From NCBI GenBank assembly GCA_905479575.1, contig CAJQNB010000002.1:1-64000 (forward strand): a stretch of 64,000 nt of DNA, in the 5' to 3' direction. The translations under genes and the position numbers were made by a program. This DNA comes from an uncultured Pseudophaeobacter sp. (GTDB taxonomy: Bacteria > Pseudomonadota > Alphaproteobacteria > Rhodobacterales > Rhodobacteraceae). Under the pieces are notes generated by a model. That model was not told the DNA's origin, did no database searches, and saw only the letters and a program-made list of their open reading frames with translations. Positions 1-7,691 of this stretch are shown one piece after another. The number at the start of each line of letters is the position of its first letter. Position 1 is the stretch's first letter.

Positions 1-377
1 AAAAAGACAAAATGACCCTGCGGGTGCCGACGCATAAGGCGATTGACGTTGGCATGCGTGCGCTTGCGACGCCTGATGTCGTGGAACATGCGGTGAAAAC
101 ATTGCGCGGTAAGGCTAAGGTCAAAAAGGCGATGTGGTCACGCCGTGCGCAAGAATATGAGCAAAAGATCAACTCTGGTGATCTGATTGCCATTGCCGAA
201 GTGGTGCGCGATCTGCACCGTACCGATGACCAGCGTGAGCAAAGCTACTCAGAGCGTCAGCTCTATGAGGCCGCGCTTGAGCGCCTGACCCGCGAAGTTG
301 CCGCTGTTGCCGGTGGCGATGAAATCTTGGCCGCGAAACAGGTCGGGGACGTTCTGACCTCCCGTGTTGCAGCCTGA
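1..377 (+). CDS. carD: CarD family transcriptional regulator, C-terminal part (5' cut by window)
   Basis: The reading frame is open to the window edge, and the codons before the first internal ATG (position 12) read as coding (Lys-Asp-Lys), so the true start lies outside. The visible part is the helical C-terminal domain of CarD/CdnL proteins, with the conserved stretch KAMWSRRAQEYEQKINSGD followed by a helix containing DLHRTDDQREQSYSERQLYE. CarD binds the RNA polymerase beta subunit through its missing N-terminal Tudor-like domain and stabilises open promoter complexes, notably at rRNA promoters. A strong terminator follows the stop codon. The family call is secure. Confidence 0.93.
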   Translation, partial: KDKMTLRVPTHKAIDVGMRALATPDVVEHAVKTLRGKAKVKKAMWSRRAQEYEQKINSGDLIAIAEVVRDLHRTDDQREQSYSERQLYEAALERLTREVAAVAGGDEILAAKQVGDVLTSRVAA

Positions 378-410
378 TCGGCGTCAGCTGTTCAAGAACT
401 CAGAAATTTT

Positions 411-441
411 AAAGCCCGTGACCTATGGTCACGGGCTTTTT
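411..441 (+). terminator. Rho-independent terminator after carD
   Basis: A perfect inverted repeat (AAGCCCGTGACC / GGTCACGGGCTT) with a 3-base loop is followed by a run of T. It lies 34 bases after the carD stop and just before the end of the convergent cobS gene, and can serve both strands. Confidence 0.9.
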
Positions 442-458
442 GCTGTCTTGGCCTCAGT

Positions 459-1217
459 TTAGCTGAAGAGGGCCGCCAGCATCAGCAATCCGGCAATTTC
501 ACTGACCTGCTGGCAGGCGCCCAGCACATCGCCGGTCTGCCCGCCGATCTTGGTGCGGGCCACCAGACCCAATCCTAGGGTCAACAAGGCAAGCAGCGCG
601 GCAACGGCAAGGCTGACAAGCCCGAGCAAGGGCAGCGCCAGTGCAACAGCGAGGCCCAGACCAAGGGCCGTGGCCCGCCGGGACGGGCGGCCGACACTTT
701 GCGATAGGCCGGACTGGCGGGCATTGGGCAGCCAGACCATCAGCATGGGCATCATTGCACGGCTGAGCAGGGCAATAGCCAGCGCACTCCAGCCCTGTCC
801 CAGATCCAACAGCAGCGACAGGGCGTGCCAGCGCAGGCCAATGGCAAAAACCAGTGCCAGCACGCCATAGCTGCCGATCTGGCTGTCTTTCATGATCTCC
901 AACCGCCGTGCAGGTGCGAAACCGCCCCAAAACCCATCGGCGCAATCCGCCAGCCCGTCTTCGTGCATCGCCCCTGTCAGCAGGACCTGAACCATCAAAA
1001 ATAGCCCAGCAGCTAGCGCCGCAGACAGGCCCAGGGCCTGGCCCACATAGGCCGCCATGCAGGCGGGCAGGGTCATCGCAAGCCCCGCCAGCGGAAAGGC
1101 CCATACCGCCCGGGATTGGCGCTGAAAACTGCTGCTTGCCAGTTGCGGCAGGGGCAGCCGGGTCAACAGGACCAGCGCCAGTGGGATGTCCACCAAAGAT
1201 ATGTCGTTTTTTCGCAT
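459..1217 (-). CDS. cobS: Adenosylcobinamide-GDP ribazoletransferase (cobalamin synthase)
   Basis: 252 residues, the usual length of CobS. The protein is integral to the inner membrane, with several hydrophobic segments. The diagnostic motif GAMHEDGLADCADGFWGG is at about residues 82-99, and the conserved GGQTGDVLGA stretch is near the C-terminus. It joins adenosylcobinamide-GDP to alpha-ribazole (phosphate) in the last steps of vitamin B12 assembly. It is transcribed divergently from cobT, which makes the alpha-ribazole phosphate substrate, with about 100 bases between the two starts. The function is well supported by motif and neighbour. Confidence 0.95.
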   Translation of the reverse strand: MRKNDISLVDIPLALVLLTRLPLPQLASSSFQRQSRAVWAFPLAGLAMTLPACMAAYVGQALGLSAALAAGLFLMVQVLLTGAMHEDGLADCADGFWGGFAPARRLEIMKDSQIGSYGVLALVFAIGLRWHALSLLLDLGQGWSALAIALLSRAMMPMLMVWLPNARQSGLSQSVGRPSRRATALGLGLAVALALPLLGLVSLAVAALLALLTLGLGLVARTKIGGQTGDVLGACQQVSEIAGLLMLAALFS

Positions 1218-1317
1218 GTGTGAGCCTCTTGCGGGACTTGCGAAGCAGTTTTGAGCCGCTAAACAGATTGGACCCTGATTTACGCGCGTCCGCCGCCCAG
1301 ATGCAACGAGGCTTTAC

Positions 1318-2334
1318 ATGCTGCCATCTCTGACTTCCCTTGATGATTTCCGCTCCCTGCTGGCGCAGGCCAAGGGTGCAGACCAGACCGCGATTGACGC
1401 GGCTGCCACCCGCAACGGGCAGCTGACCAAGCCTCCCGGGGCTTTGGGCCGACTGGAAGATCTCGCCATCTGGTATGGCGGCTGGCGCGGCACCGATCGC
1501 CCCGAGATCAAATCGCCCCAGGTTATTGTCTTTGCCGGCAACCACGGTGTCACCGCCCAGGGGGTGTCAGCCTTTCCCTCCGAGGTGACGGCCCAGATGG
1601 TGATCAATTTTGAACATGGCGGCGCGGCAATTAATCAGCTGGCCAAACTGGCAGGTGCGCGGATGGATGTTCATGCGCTTGATCTGGACAATCCAGTGCA
1701 GGATTTCACCCAAGCCCCAGCGATGGACGCGGCAGAGCTGCTGGCCGCCTTGCAGGCCGGATGGAATGCCGTTGACCCTACAGCGGATCTATTGGTGGTT
1801 GGTGAAATGGGGATTGGCAACACCACCCCAGCGGCGGCTTTGGCCTTTGCCCTGTTTGGCGGCGAACCCGCAGACTGGACCGGGCGCGGCACTGGGGTTG
1901 ATGACGCCGGGCTGGCCAATAAAACCCGTGTCGTCACCGAAGGCGTGGCGCGGCATGGCGCTGCAATCAAAGATGGCCTGGATGCGCTCGGTTGCCTGGG
2001 TGGGCGCGAGATTGCGGCCATGGCCGGCGCAATTGCTGCGGCACGGCTGCTGCATATTCCGGTTATTCTTGATGGATTTATCTGTTGTGCTGCCGCCGCC
2101 TGTTTGCAGCGCAGCTGTGACGGCGCTTTGGATCATGCCATTGCAGGGCATCAAAGCGCTGAAAACGCCCATCCCGCCCTGCTGAAAGAGCTGGGTAAAG
2201 AGCCGCTTTTGGCGCTGGGTCTGCGTCTTGGTGAAGGCTCTGGGGCGGCGTTGGCCATTCAGGTTTTGAAAGGCGCAATCGCCTGTCACAGCGGCATGGC
2301 GACCTTTGCAGAAGCAGGCGTTTCAGACGGCTGA
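1318..2334 (+). CDS. cobT: Nicotinate-nucleotide-dimethylbenzimidazole phosphoribosyltransferase
   Basis: 338 residues, standard for the family. It activates 5,6-dimethylbenzimidazole by transferring phosphoribose from nicotinate mononucleotide, giving alpha-ribazole 5'-phosphate for the cobalamin lower ligand. Visible hallmarks are FAGNHGV near residue 75, [13 protein letters not shown] near residue 162, the DGFICCAAA stretch, and GEGSGAALA near the C-terminus, whose Glu (about residue 306) matches the catalytic Glu of the Salmonella enzyme. The gene is divergent from cobS, so the two lower-ligand genes share one intergenic region. Confidence 0.95.
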   Translation: MLPSLTSLDDFRSLLAQAKGADQTAIDAAATRNGQLTKPPGALGRLEDLAIWYGGWRGTDRPEIKSPQVIVFAGNHGVTAQGVSAFPSEVTAQMVINFEHGGAAINQLAKLAGARMDVHALDLDNPVQDFTQAPAMDAAELLAALQAGWNAVDPTADLLVVGEMGIGNTTPAAALAFALFGGEPADWTGRGTGVDDAGLANKTRVVTEGVARHGAAIKDGLDALGCLGGREIAAMAGAIAAARLLHIPVILDGFICCAAAACLQRSCDGALDHAIAGHQSAENAHPALLKELGKEPLLALGLRLGEGSGAALAIQVLKGAIACHSGMATFAEAGVSDG

Positions 2335-2362
2335 TTGCTGCTGCATGAAAGGCGAGCGAACA

Positions 2363-2400
2363 ACAAAAGCCCCGAAGGTGACTTCGGGGCTTTTGTTTTG
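2363..2400. terminator. Bidirectional terminator between cobT and the antiporter gene
   Basis: The inverted repeat CAAAAGCCCCGAAG / CTTCGGGGCTTTTG has a short loop and T-rich flanks on both strands. It separates two convergent genes. Confidence 0.9.
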
Positions 2401-2422
2401 TCTGCCTAAAATGGCGCTCAGG

Positions 2423-4306
2423 TCAGGATTTGCTTTGATCTTTTTTCTCGGCCAGCTCCAACAGGGCGGTTTCCAGATCCTTTTCCAGTTCTCGGGCGCG
2501 GGCGATATAGGCCTGATTTTCACTGGCAGGTGTTCCGGGTTTCCACAGCGAGGCGAGCTCGCGCACCGTAAGACGGTCGTGCGCATAAAAAGTCTGCTCG
2601 GCCTGGGCCGCTTCATATTCGCTGAGGCCGATTTTTTCCAACACGTAGCGCCCGGCCCGCAAGGAGCTGTCAAACATTTCCCGCACGATGTCATCGGCGC
2701 CGGCCTTATACAGCTCAAAGACATGGTTGCGGTCATAGGCGCGGGCAATGATGTGCAGATCCGGGTAGGTCCGCCGCACATAGGCGACCATGGTGACAGT
2801 TTTTTCTGGGTCGTCCAGCGCCACCACCAGCACATGGGCTTTGGCGATGCCCGCCGCCTTGAGCAGCTCTGGCCGTGTCGGGTCGCCAAGGAAGCTTTTG
2901 ACCCCAAAACGGCGCATCAGCTGCACTGCGCGGATGTCATTGTCCAGCAGCACGGTCTTGAAACCGCTGGCGCGTACCAGCCGGTTGACGATCTGCCCAA
3001 AGCGGCCAATCCCGGCGATGATAACGGGTCCTTGTTCGTCAATCTCATCAGGTTCCTGTTCGACACCTTGCTCGCCCATGAAGTGAGACAACATATCATA
3101 CAAAATGAACAACAGCGGGGTGATCAGCATCGACAGGGCAATGACAAGCAGCAGCTTTTCGGCCAATGGTTCGGGTATGACGCCTTGTTGGCGGGAAAAG
3201 GCAAGCAGGACAAACCCAAATTCACCCGCCTGCGCCAGGCTGAGGGTGAAAAGCCAATGATTGCGCCGTCTGAGACCAAAGGCGCGACCCACAAAGAACA
3301 GGATTGTGCCCTTGGCGAGGATCACCAAAAGAGCCAGGCCCAGCAGGTCTCCGAAGTTGGCCAACAGCAGCCGGTAGTTGATCCCGGCCCCAACCGTAAT
3401 AAAGAACAATCCTAAAAACAGCCCCTTGAAGGGGGTGAGATCGCTTTCCAATTCATGGCGGAATTCGGAGTTGGCCAGAACCACGCCCGCCAAAAATGCC
3501 CCCAGCGCAGGGGAGAGCCCAACCAGGGTCATCAAGAAGGAGATCCCAACCACAATCAGCAGGGCCAGCGCAGTATACATTTCACGCAGGTTGGTCGCAT
3601 GGATAAAGCGGAACAGCGGCTGGGTCAGATAGATGCCAGCCAGCACGATGACGCCGATCATGCCAAGGGTGGTCAGGGTCACGGCCCATCCTGGCAGACC
3701 AGCAACCAAGGAAAGCCCGTCATGGGCCGCAGCCATATGGCCTGCGACTTCTGCCCGCTCAATGGAGCCATCCGAGCCTAACTGCGGTCCGTTCTTGATG
3801 GCAAGAAGCGGTAGAAGCGCCAGAATTGGAATGACCGCAATATCCTGGGTCAACAGCACCGAAAAGGACGACCGCCCGCCACCGGTCTGCATCAGGCCTT
3901 TTTCTGAAAGCGTCTGCAGCACGATCGCTGTCGAGGAGAGCGACAGCGTCAGGCCAACGGCCAGGCTGACCTGCCAGGTCTCGCCGGCAATAAGGGCGGC
4001 GACCATAAGTGCCAGAGTGCTGAGCAAGACCTGTAAGCCGCCCAGTCCGATCAGTTTATGCCGCATCGCCCAGAGCGCCCGCGGGTCAAGCTCCAACCCG
4101 ATGAGAAACAGCATCATAACGACGCCAAATTCCGCAACATGTTGGAGGTTTTGGGTTTCAGCCCCGACCAGCCCAAGCACCGGGCCTATGATAATGCCGG
4201 CAGCCAGATAGCCCAGAACCGACCCAAGCCCGAGACGCGCGGCCAGGGGAACGGCGATAACAGCAGCAGCGAGATAGATTGTTGCCTGATACAGAAATGC
4301 GTCCAT
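2423..4306 (-). CDS. CPA2-family monovalent cation:proton antiporter with RCK/TrkA-N domain (KefB/KefC type)
   Basis: About 627 residues. The N-terminal two thirds is a Na+/H+ exchanger-type membrane domain of 12-13 segments, with conserved FGVVMMLFLIGLEL and the TQDIAVIP stretch typical of Kef proteins. The C-terminal cytoplasmic part is a TrkA-N (RCK) nucleotide-binding domain with the Rossmann signature GIGRFGQ. Such proteins exchange K+ (or Na+) for protons in the inner membrane. The start at 4306 (MDAFLYQ) is chosen because the first membrane helix begins there; an in-frame ATG nine codons earlier adds only a polar leader. The ion and any glutathione gating cannot be told from the sequence. 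Confidence 0.88.
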   Translation of the reverse strand: MDAFLYQATIYLAAAVIAVPLAARLGLGSVLGYLAAGIIIGPVLGLVGAETQNLQHVAEFGVVMMLFLIGLELDPRALWAMRHKLIGLGGLQVLLSTLALMVAALIAGETWQVSLAVGLTLSLSSTAIVLQTLSEKGLMQTGGGRSSFSVLLTQDIAVIPILALLPLLAIKNGPQLGSDGSIERAEVAGHMAAAHDGLSLVAGLPGWAVTLTTLGMIGVIVLAGIYLTQPLFRFIHATNLREMYTALALLIVVGISFLMTLVGLSPALGAFLAGVVLANSEFRHELESDLTPFKGLFLGLFFITVGAGINYRLLLANFGDLLGLALLVILAKGTILFFVGRAFGLRRRNHWLFTLSLAQAGEFGFVLLAFSRQQGVIPEPLAEKLLLVIALSMLITPLLFILYDMLSHFMGEQGVEQEPDEIDEQGPVIIAGIGRFGQIVNRLVRASGFKTVLLDNDIRAVQLMRRFGVKSFLGDPTRPELLKAAGIAKAHVLVVALDDPEKTVTMVAYVRRTYPDLHIIARAYDRNHVFELYKAGADDIVREMFDSSLRAGRYVLEKIGLSEYEAAQAEQTFYAHDRLTVRELASLWKPGTPASENQAYIARARELEKDLETALLELAEKKDQSKS

Positions 4307-4505
4307 ACAACTGGTATCGCAAGTGGTTTGCACCTTGGCAACGGTTTTAGCAGCATTTTGAGTGGGTCATATTGCTGCTGCGCTTTACCGGGCGCTTGGG
4401 AGCCGGGAGATCGGCGGCTCAATGGGAAACGGCGGCCAGGTTTCCCCGTGCCGCCGCGCTTTGGTTTCGACGCTCTGGCGATTGCCAGTGCAGGTCAGCC
4501 GCTGC

Positions 4506-5783
4506 CTATTGATCCATTTGCCGAATCTCATTGCTGAGTTTGGTGATAACGTCCAGACGGCGCGAGATGCGTTCCTGGAAGACCCCAAGCTGGTCGATGA
4601 TGTCAGAGAGCGTTTCACCGGATTCCGGCAGGCGGGCGCTTTCGATCTTACACAGGACCCGGGTGGAGCTGAGCCCGAGGAATTGTCGGTGCATGACCTG
4701 GCAGGCCCGCATGATGCGCTCGGCCTCAAGGTCGACTTCCTCGACGCCTTTGCGGGCCCGGTCTGTTTCCTCTGTGACCAGTTGGTTCAGGATTTTGCGC
4801 TCTGCGGCCATGTCGATGTCGCCCAGGCCGCGTCTTTCGGTTTGGAGTTGCGCATCACATTCGTTCAGAATGCGCGCCATGCCTTCGACAAACAGGCTGT
4901 TGGTAACGGCCAGCTTGATGGTGTTGAAGTTGCTGTTTTCCCCCATCACATGTGCTTCAAACCAGTCGGACATTTCGCGCGACATCGCACCATAGTTCTG
5001 CGACAGGACCGTGACCGGTCCACCCGAGGGTTCAATCCGCGATGCAATCACCCGCAAATTATGCGGAATCGTGTGCATAGCGTCAAAATCTTTGACCAGA
5101 CCTTGGGTTTCTTCAACGAGGGTTTCGGCGTTTGCCATCATTCTGCGCAGATCCGCGATTTTGGGATCTTTCGGGCGCTCCAGTCCGACATCGCGGGACA
5201 AAAGCTCTTCGCTCAGGGCATGGGTGGCGAACTGGTGGTAGTTTTCAAAACCTTTCTTTCGAATCCACTCCAGCATCTTTTCAGCGCTGTCTTCCGCGCT
5301 GACTCCTTCGTTGAGTTCAGCCTGGCGCATCTCATTATAAATGGCTCTAATCTCATCAAACAAGGCGCTGCTGGGGGAAATCCGCGCCGAGAGATATCCG
5401 CCCTGGCAGGGGACCACCACTGCAAAGACCCAGTAGTACAGCCCATCCTTGGCCTTGTTCTTGACGTAGGCCCCCATGCTGTCGCCTGCTTTCAGAGTAT
5501 CCCAAAACAGTTGGAAAACACCCTTTGGCATATCCGGATGGCGGATGATCTTATGGGGCGAACCGATCAGATCTTCCCATTCGTAGTTTGCTACGCGCTT
5601 GAAGACGTAGTTTCCGGCTTGGATCACCCCACGGTCATCGGTGCGTGAAAAGAAAACCTCGTTCAGGGCGAAGGGGGCTTCACCAGTCGAGGGGCGGGCT
5701 TCTATGCGACGGTCTACAAAGGACAAGGAGGCGCTCCACTTCATAAAGATACAGTCAAAATCTATAAAATCAAAACCTTCCAT
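4506..5783 (-). CDS. PAS-domain protein, chemoreceptor/Aer-like sensor without a recognised output domain
   Basis: Up to 425 residues, with no signal peptide and no clear membrane span, so probably cytoplasmic. Residues of about 40-140 form a PAS domain of the Aer type, with the typical run LIGSPHKIIRHPDMPK. The remaining 280 residues are mostly helical and may form coiled coil. They resemble the signalling half of chemotaxis-like proteins, but I could not pick out the highly conserved MCP hairpin tip. The start is uncertain: ATG at 5783 or ATG at 5744 (MKWSAS), neither with a clear ribosome site. The gene follows the Lrp gene by a few bases on the same strand, but a functional link is not implied. 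Confidence 0.75.
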   Translation of the reverse strand: MEGFDFIDFDCIFMKWSASLSFVDRRIEARPSTGEAPFALNEVFFSRTDDRGVIQAGNYVFKRVANYEWEDLIGSPHKIIRHPDMPKGVFQLFWDTLKAGDSMGAYVKNKAKDGLYYWVFAVVVPCQGGYLSARISPSSALFDEIRAIYNEMRQAELNEGVSAEDSAEKMLEWIRKKGFENYHQFATHALSEELLSRDVGLERPKDPKIADLRRMMANAETLVEETQGLVKDFDAMHTIPHNLRVIASRIEPSGGPVTVLSQNYGAMSREMSDWFEAHVMGENSNFNTIKLAVTNSLFVEGMARILNECDAQLQTERRGLGDIDMAAERKILNQLVTEETDRARKGVEEVDLEAERIMRACQVMHRQFLGLSSTRVLCKIESARLPESGETLSDIIDQLGVFQERISRRLDVITKLSNEIRQMDQ

Positions 5784-5788
5784 TATTA

Positions 5789-6244
5789 TTAAGTTGGCAA
5801 AGGCGCATCACGTTTTAACTGTGCCATTACGATCTGGCTTTGCACCCTGGCGACGGCTGGATGCGGCAATAGAATTTCATGGATGAGCTGATTGAGCGCC
5901 TGTAAGTCGCTGCAATAAACCCGCAATAGATAGTCTGCCTCGCCTGTCATGGTCCAGGCTGAGGTGATCTCGGGCCGGGTGCTGACCAGGCGGCTAAAGC
6001 TTTGGGATTGTTCCGGCCCGTGGCTGCCAAGGTTCACATGCACGAACCCCTGAACGGTCAATCCCAGTTTTGCCGGGTCCAGTCGGGCGCAGTAAGCTTG
6101 GATATAGCCCTCTGATTCTAGCCGCTGTCGCCGCCGCCCGGCCTGACTGGGCGACAGGTTCAGCAGCTCTCCCAGCTCCTGTGCGGTAAGATGTGCGTTC
6201 TTTTGCAAGGCGGCGAGCAGTTTGGTGTCTGTTGAATCTAGCAT
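5789..6244 (-). CDS. Lrp/AsnC family transcriptional regulator, probable hpd regulator
   Basis: 151 residues, the normal Lrp/AsnC length. The first 60 residues form the AsnC-type helix-turn-helix (LDSTDTKLLAALQKN, then the LSPSQAGRRRQRLE recognition region). The rest is the RAM ligand-binding and oligomerisation domain (TGEADYLLRVYCSDL). The gene is divergent from the 4-hydroxyphenylpyruvate dioxygenase gene with about 160 bases between starts. This suggests that it senses an aromatic amino acid or its keto acid and controls hpd; that role is inferred from position only. Confidence 0.9.
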   Translation of the reverse strand: MLDSTDTKLLAALQKNAHLTAQELGELLNLSPSQAGRRRQRLESEGYIQAYCARLDPAKLGLTVQGFVHVNLGSHGPEQSQSFSRLVSTRPEITSAWTMTGEADYLLRVYCSDLQALNQLIHEILLPHPAVARVQSQIVMAQLKRDAPLPT

Positions 6245-6402
6245 ATGCGGGTTTTTCCTGTTTTTATCACATTAGGCGCGAAGTTCTCGCGCGGAAAGGC
6301 GATAGCCATACAAAGAACGCGCGAAATATGCATTTCATTTGCGGTATTGTGATCGAGAACAGAAATCTAGCCCGCATCACGCGACTAAAGAAGGAAACCA
6401 GC

Positions 6403-7503
6403 ATGGGTCCATTTCCGCATAACGCCCCGAAATCCGTGATCAGCGATGAAAACCCCGCTGGCACCGATGGCTTTGAGTTTGTCGAGTTCGCCAGCCCTGA
6501 ACCGCAGGAGTTGCGGGATCTTTTCACCAAGATGGGCTATGAACAGGTCGGTCATCACAAGACAAAACCGGGCATCGAACTTTGGCAGCAGGGGGATATC
6601 ACCTATATCCTGAATGCGGAAAAAGGCAGCTATGCTGACAAGTTTGTTGCCGAACATGGGCCCTGTGCCCCCTCCATGGGATGGCGTGTTGTCGATGCAC
6701 AAAAGGCCTTTGAACACGCGGTTTCAAAAGGGGCCGAAGCCTATGACGGCGACGACAAAACCATGGATGTGCCCGCGATCAAAGGCATTGGTGGCTCGCT
6801 GATCTATTTTATCGACCAGTATTATGAGACCTCGCCCTACAATGGGGAATTCGAGTGGACCAAACAGTCAAAACCGCGCGGCGTTGGCTTTTACTACCTC
6901 GATCACCTCACGCACAATGTCTACAAAGGCAATATGGACAAGTGGTTCAGGTTCTACGGCGAGCTGTTCAACTTCAAGGAAATCCGTTTCTTTGACATCG
7001 AGGGCAAGTTTACCGGGCTGCTGAGCCGGGCGCTGACCTCTCCCTGTGGTCGTATCCGTATTCCTATCAACGAAGATCGCGGCGAGACCGGCCAGATTGT
7101 TGCTTATCTCAAGAAATACAAAGGCGAGGGCATTCAGCATATCGCGGTTGGAACCGAGGACATTTATAGCGCCACGGATGAGATTTCTGATCGTGGCATC
7201 ACCTATATGCCTGCACCGCCTGCGGCCTACTATGAGCTGAGCCACGACCGGGTGAAGGGCCATGATGAACCGCTGGAGCGGATGCAGAAACATGGCATTT
7301 TGATTGATGGCGAGGGCGTCGTCGATGGTGGCGAGACCAAAATCCTGCTGCAAATTTTCTCCAAGACGGTGATTGGCCCGATCTTTTTCGAGTTCATTCA
7401 GCGTAAAGGGGACGATGGATTTGGGGAAGGAAACTTCAAGGCGCTGTTTGAATCGATCGAACGCGAACAGATCGCCAATGGAGAGCTGGACGCCGCTGAA
7501 TAG
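6403..7503 (+). CDS. hpd: 4-hydroxyphenylpyruvate dioxygenase
   Basis: 366 residues. This non-haem iron enzyme converts 4-hydroxyphenylpyruvate to homogentisate in tyrosine catabolism. Two VOC-fold halves are visible. The three iron ligands of the family can be placed at H168 (DHLTHNV), H246 (GIQHIAVGT) and E330 (FFEFIQRKG), matching the spacing in the Pseudomonas enzyme. The start at 6403 is set by the ribosome site AAGGAAA eight bases upstream and by the usual N-terminus. A longer in-frame upstream extension overlaps the Lrp gene and looks non-coding. A terminator follows. Confidence 0.96.
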   Translation: MGPFPHNAPKSVISDENPAGTDGFEFVEFASPEPQELRDLFTKMGYEQVGHHKTKPGIELWQQGDITYILNAEKGSYADKFVAEHGPCAPSMGWRVVDAQKAFEHAVSKGAEAYDGDDKTMDVPAIKGIGGSLIYFIDQYYETSPYNGEFEWTKQSKPRGVGFYYLDHLTHNVYKGNMDKWFRFYGELFNFKEIRFFDIEGKFTGLLSRALTSPCGRIRIPINEDRGETGQIVAYLKKYKGEGIQHIAVGTEDIYSATDEISDRGITYMPAPPAAYYELSHDRVKGHDEPLERMQKHGILIDGEGVVDGGETKILLQIFSKTVIGPIFFEFIQRKGDDGFGEGNFKALFESIEREQIANGELDAAE

Positions 7504-7531
7504 GGTTTAAGCCCCAACAGAAATGCGCACA

Positions 7532-7567
7532 AAAGTGCCGGGCCTTAGGGAGGTCCGGCACTTTTTT
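7532..7567 (+). terminator. Rho-independent terminator after hpd
   Basis: The inverted repeat AAGTGCCGG / CCGGCACTT is followed by six T residues, 30 bases after the hpd stop. Confidence 0.88.
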
Positions 7568-7691
7568 ATGTCAGCGGTTTTGCTGTGGGCGAACTGGCCG
7601 ACCTGATGGGACCTGCGCGCCAAGGGATGGGACGGGCAAACGACAGGTGAGGGGCCGTCAATGTCCTGTCTTTGGATCTGCCTGCAGGTGG

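Noticed and set aside
1218..1317. Possible cobalamin riboswitch between cobS and cobT
   Set aside because: The gap is only 100 bases, too short for the known fold, and no B12-box sequence was seen.
499..1545. Open frame of 348 codons on the minus strand overlapping cobS
   Set aside because: It is a frame shadow of cobS and cobT with no family features and unlikely composition.
2306..3415. Open frame of 369 codons opposite the antiporter gene
   Set aside because: Antisense shadow of a clear antiporter with conserved domains; no ribosome site or family match.
4362..5648. Open frame of 428 codons opposite the PAS protein gene
   Set aside because: Antisense to a gene with an obvious PAS domain; His/Phe-rich composition typical of shadows.
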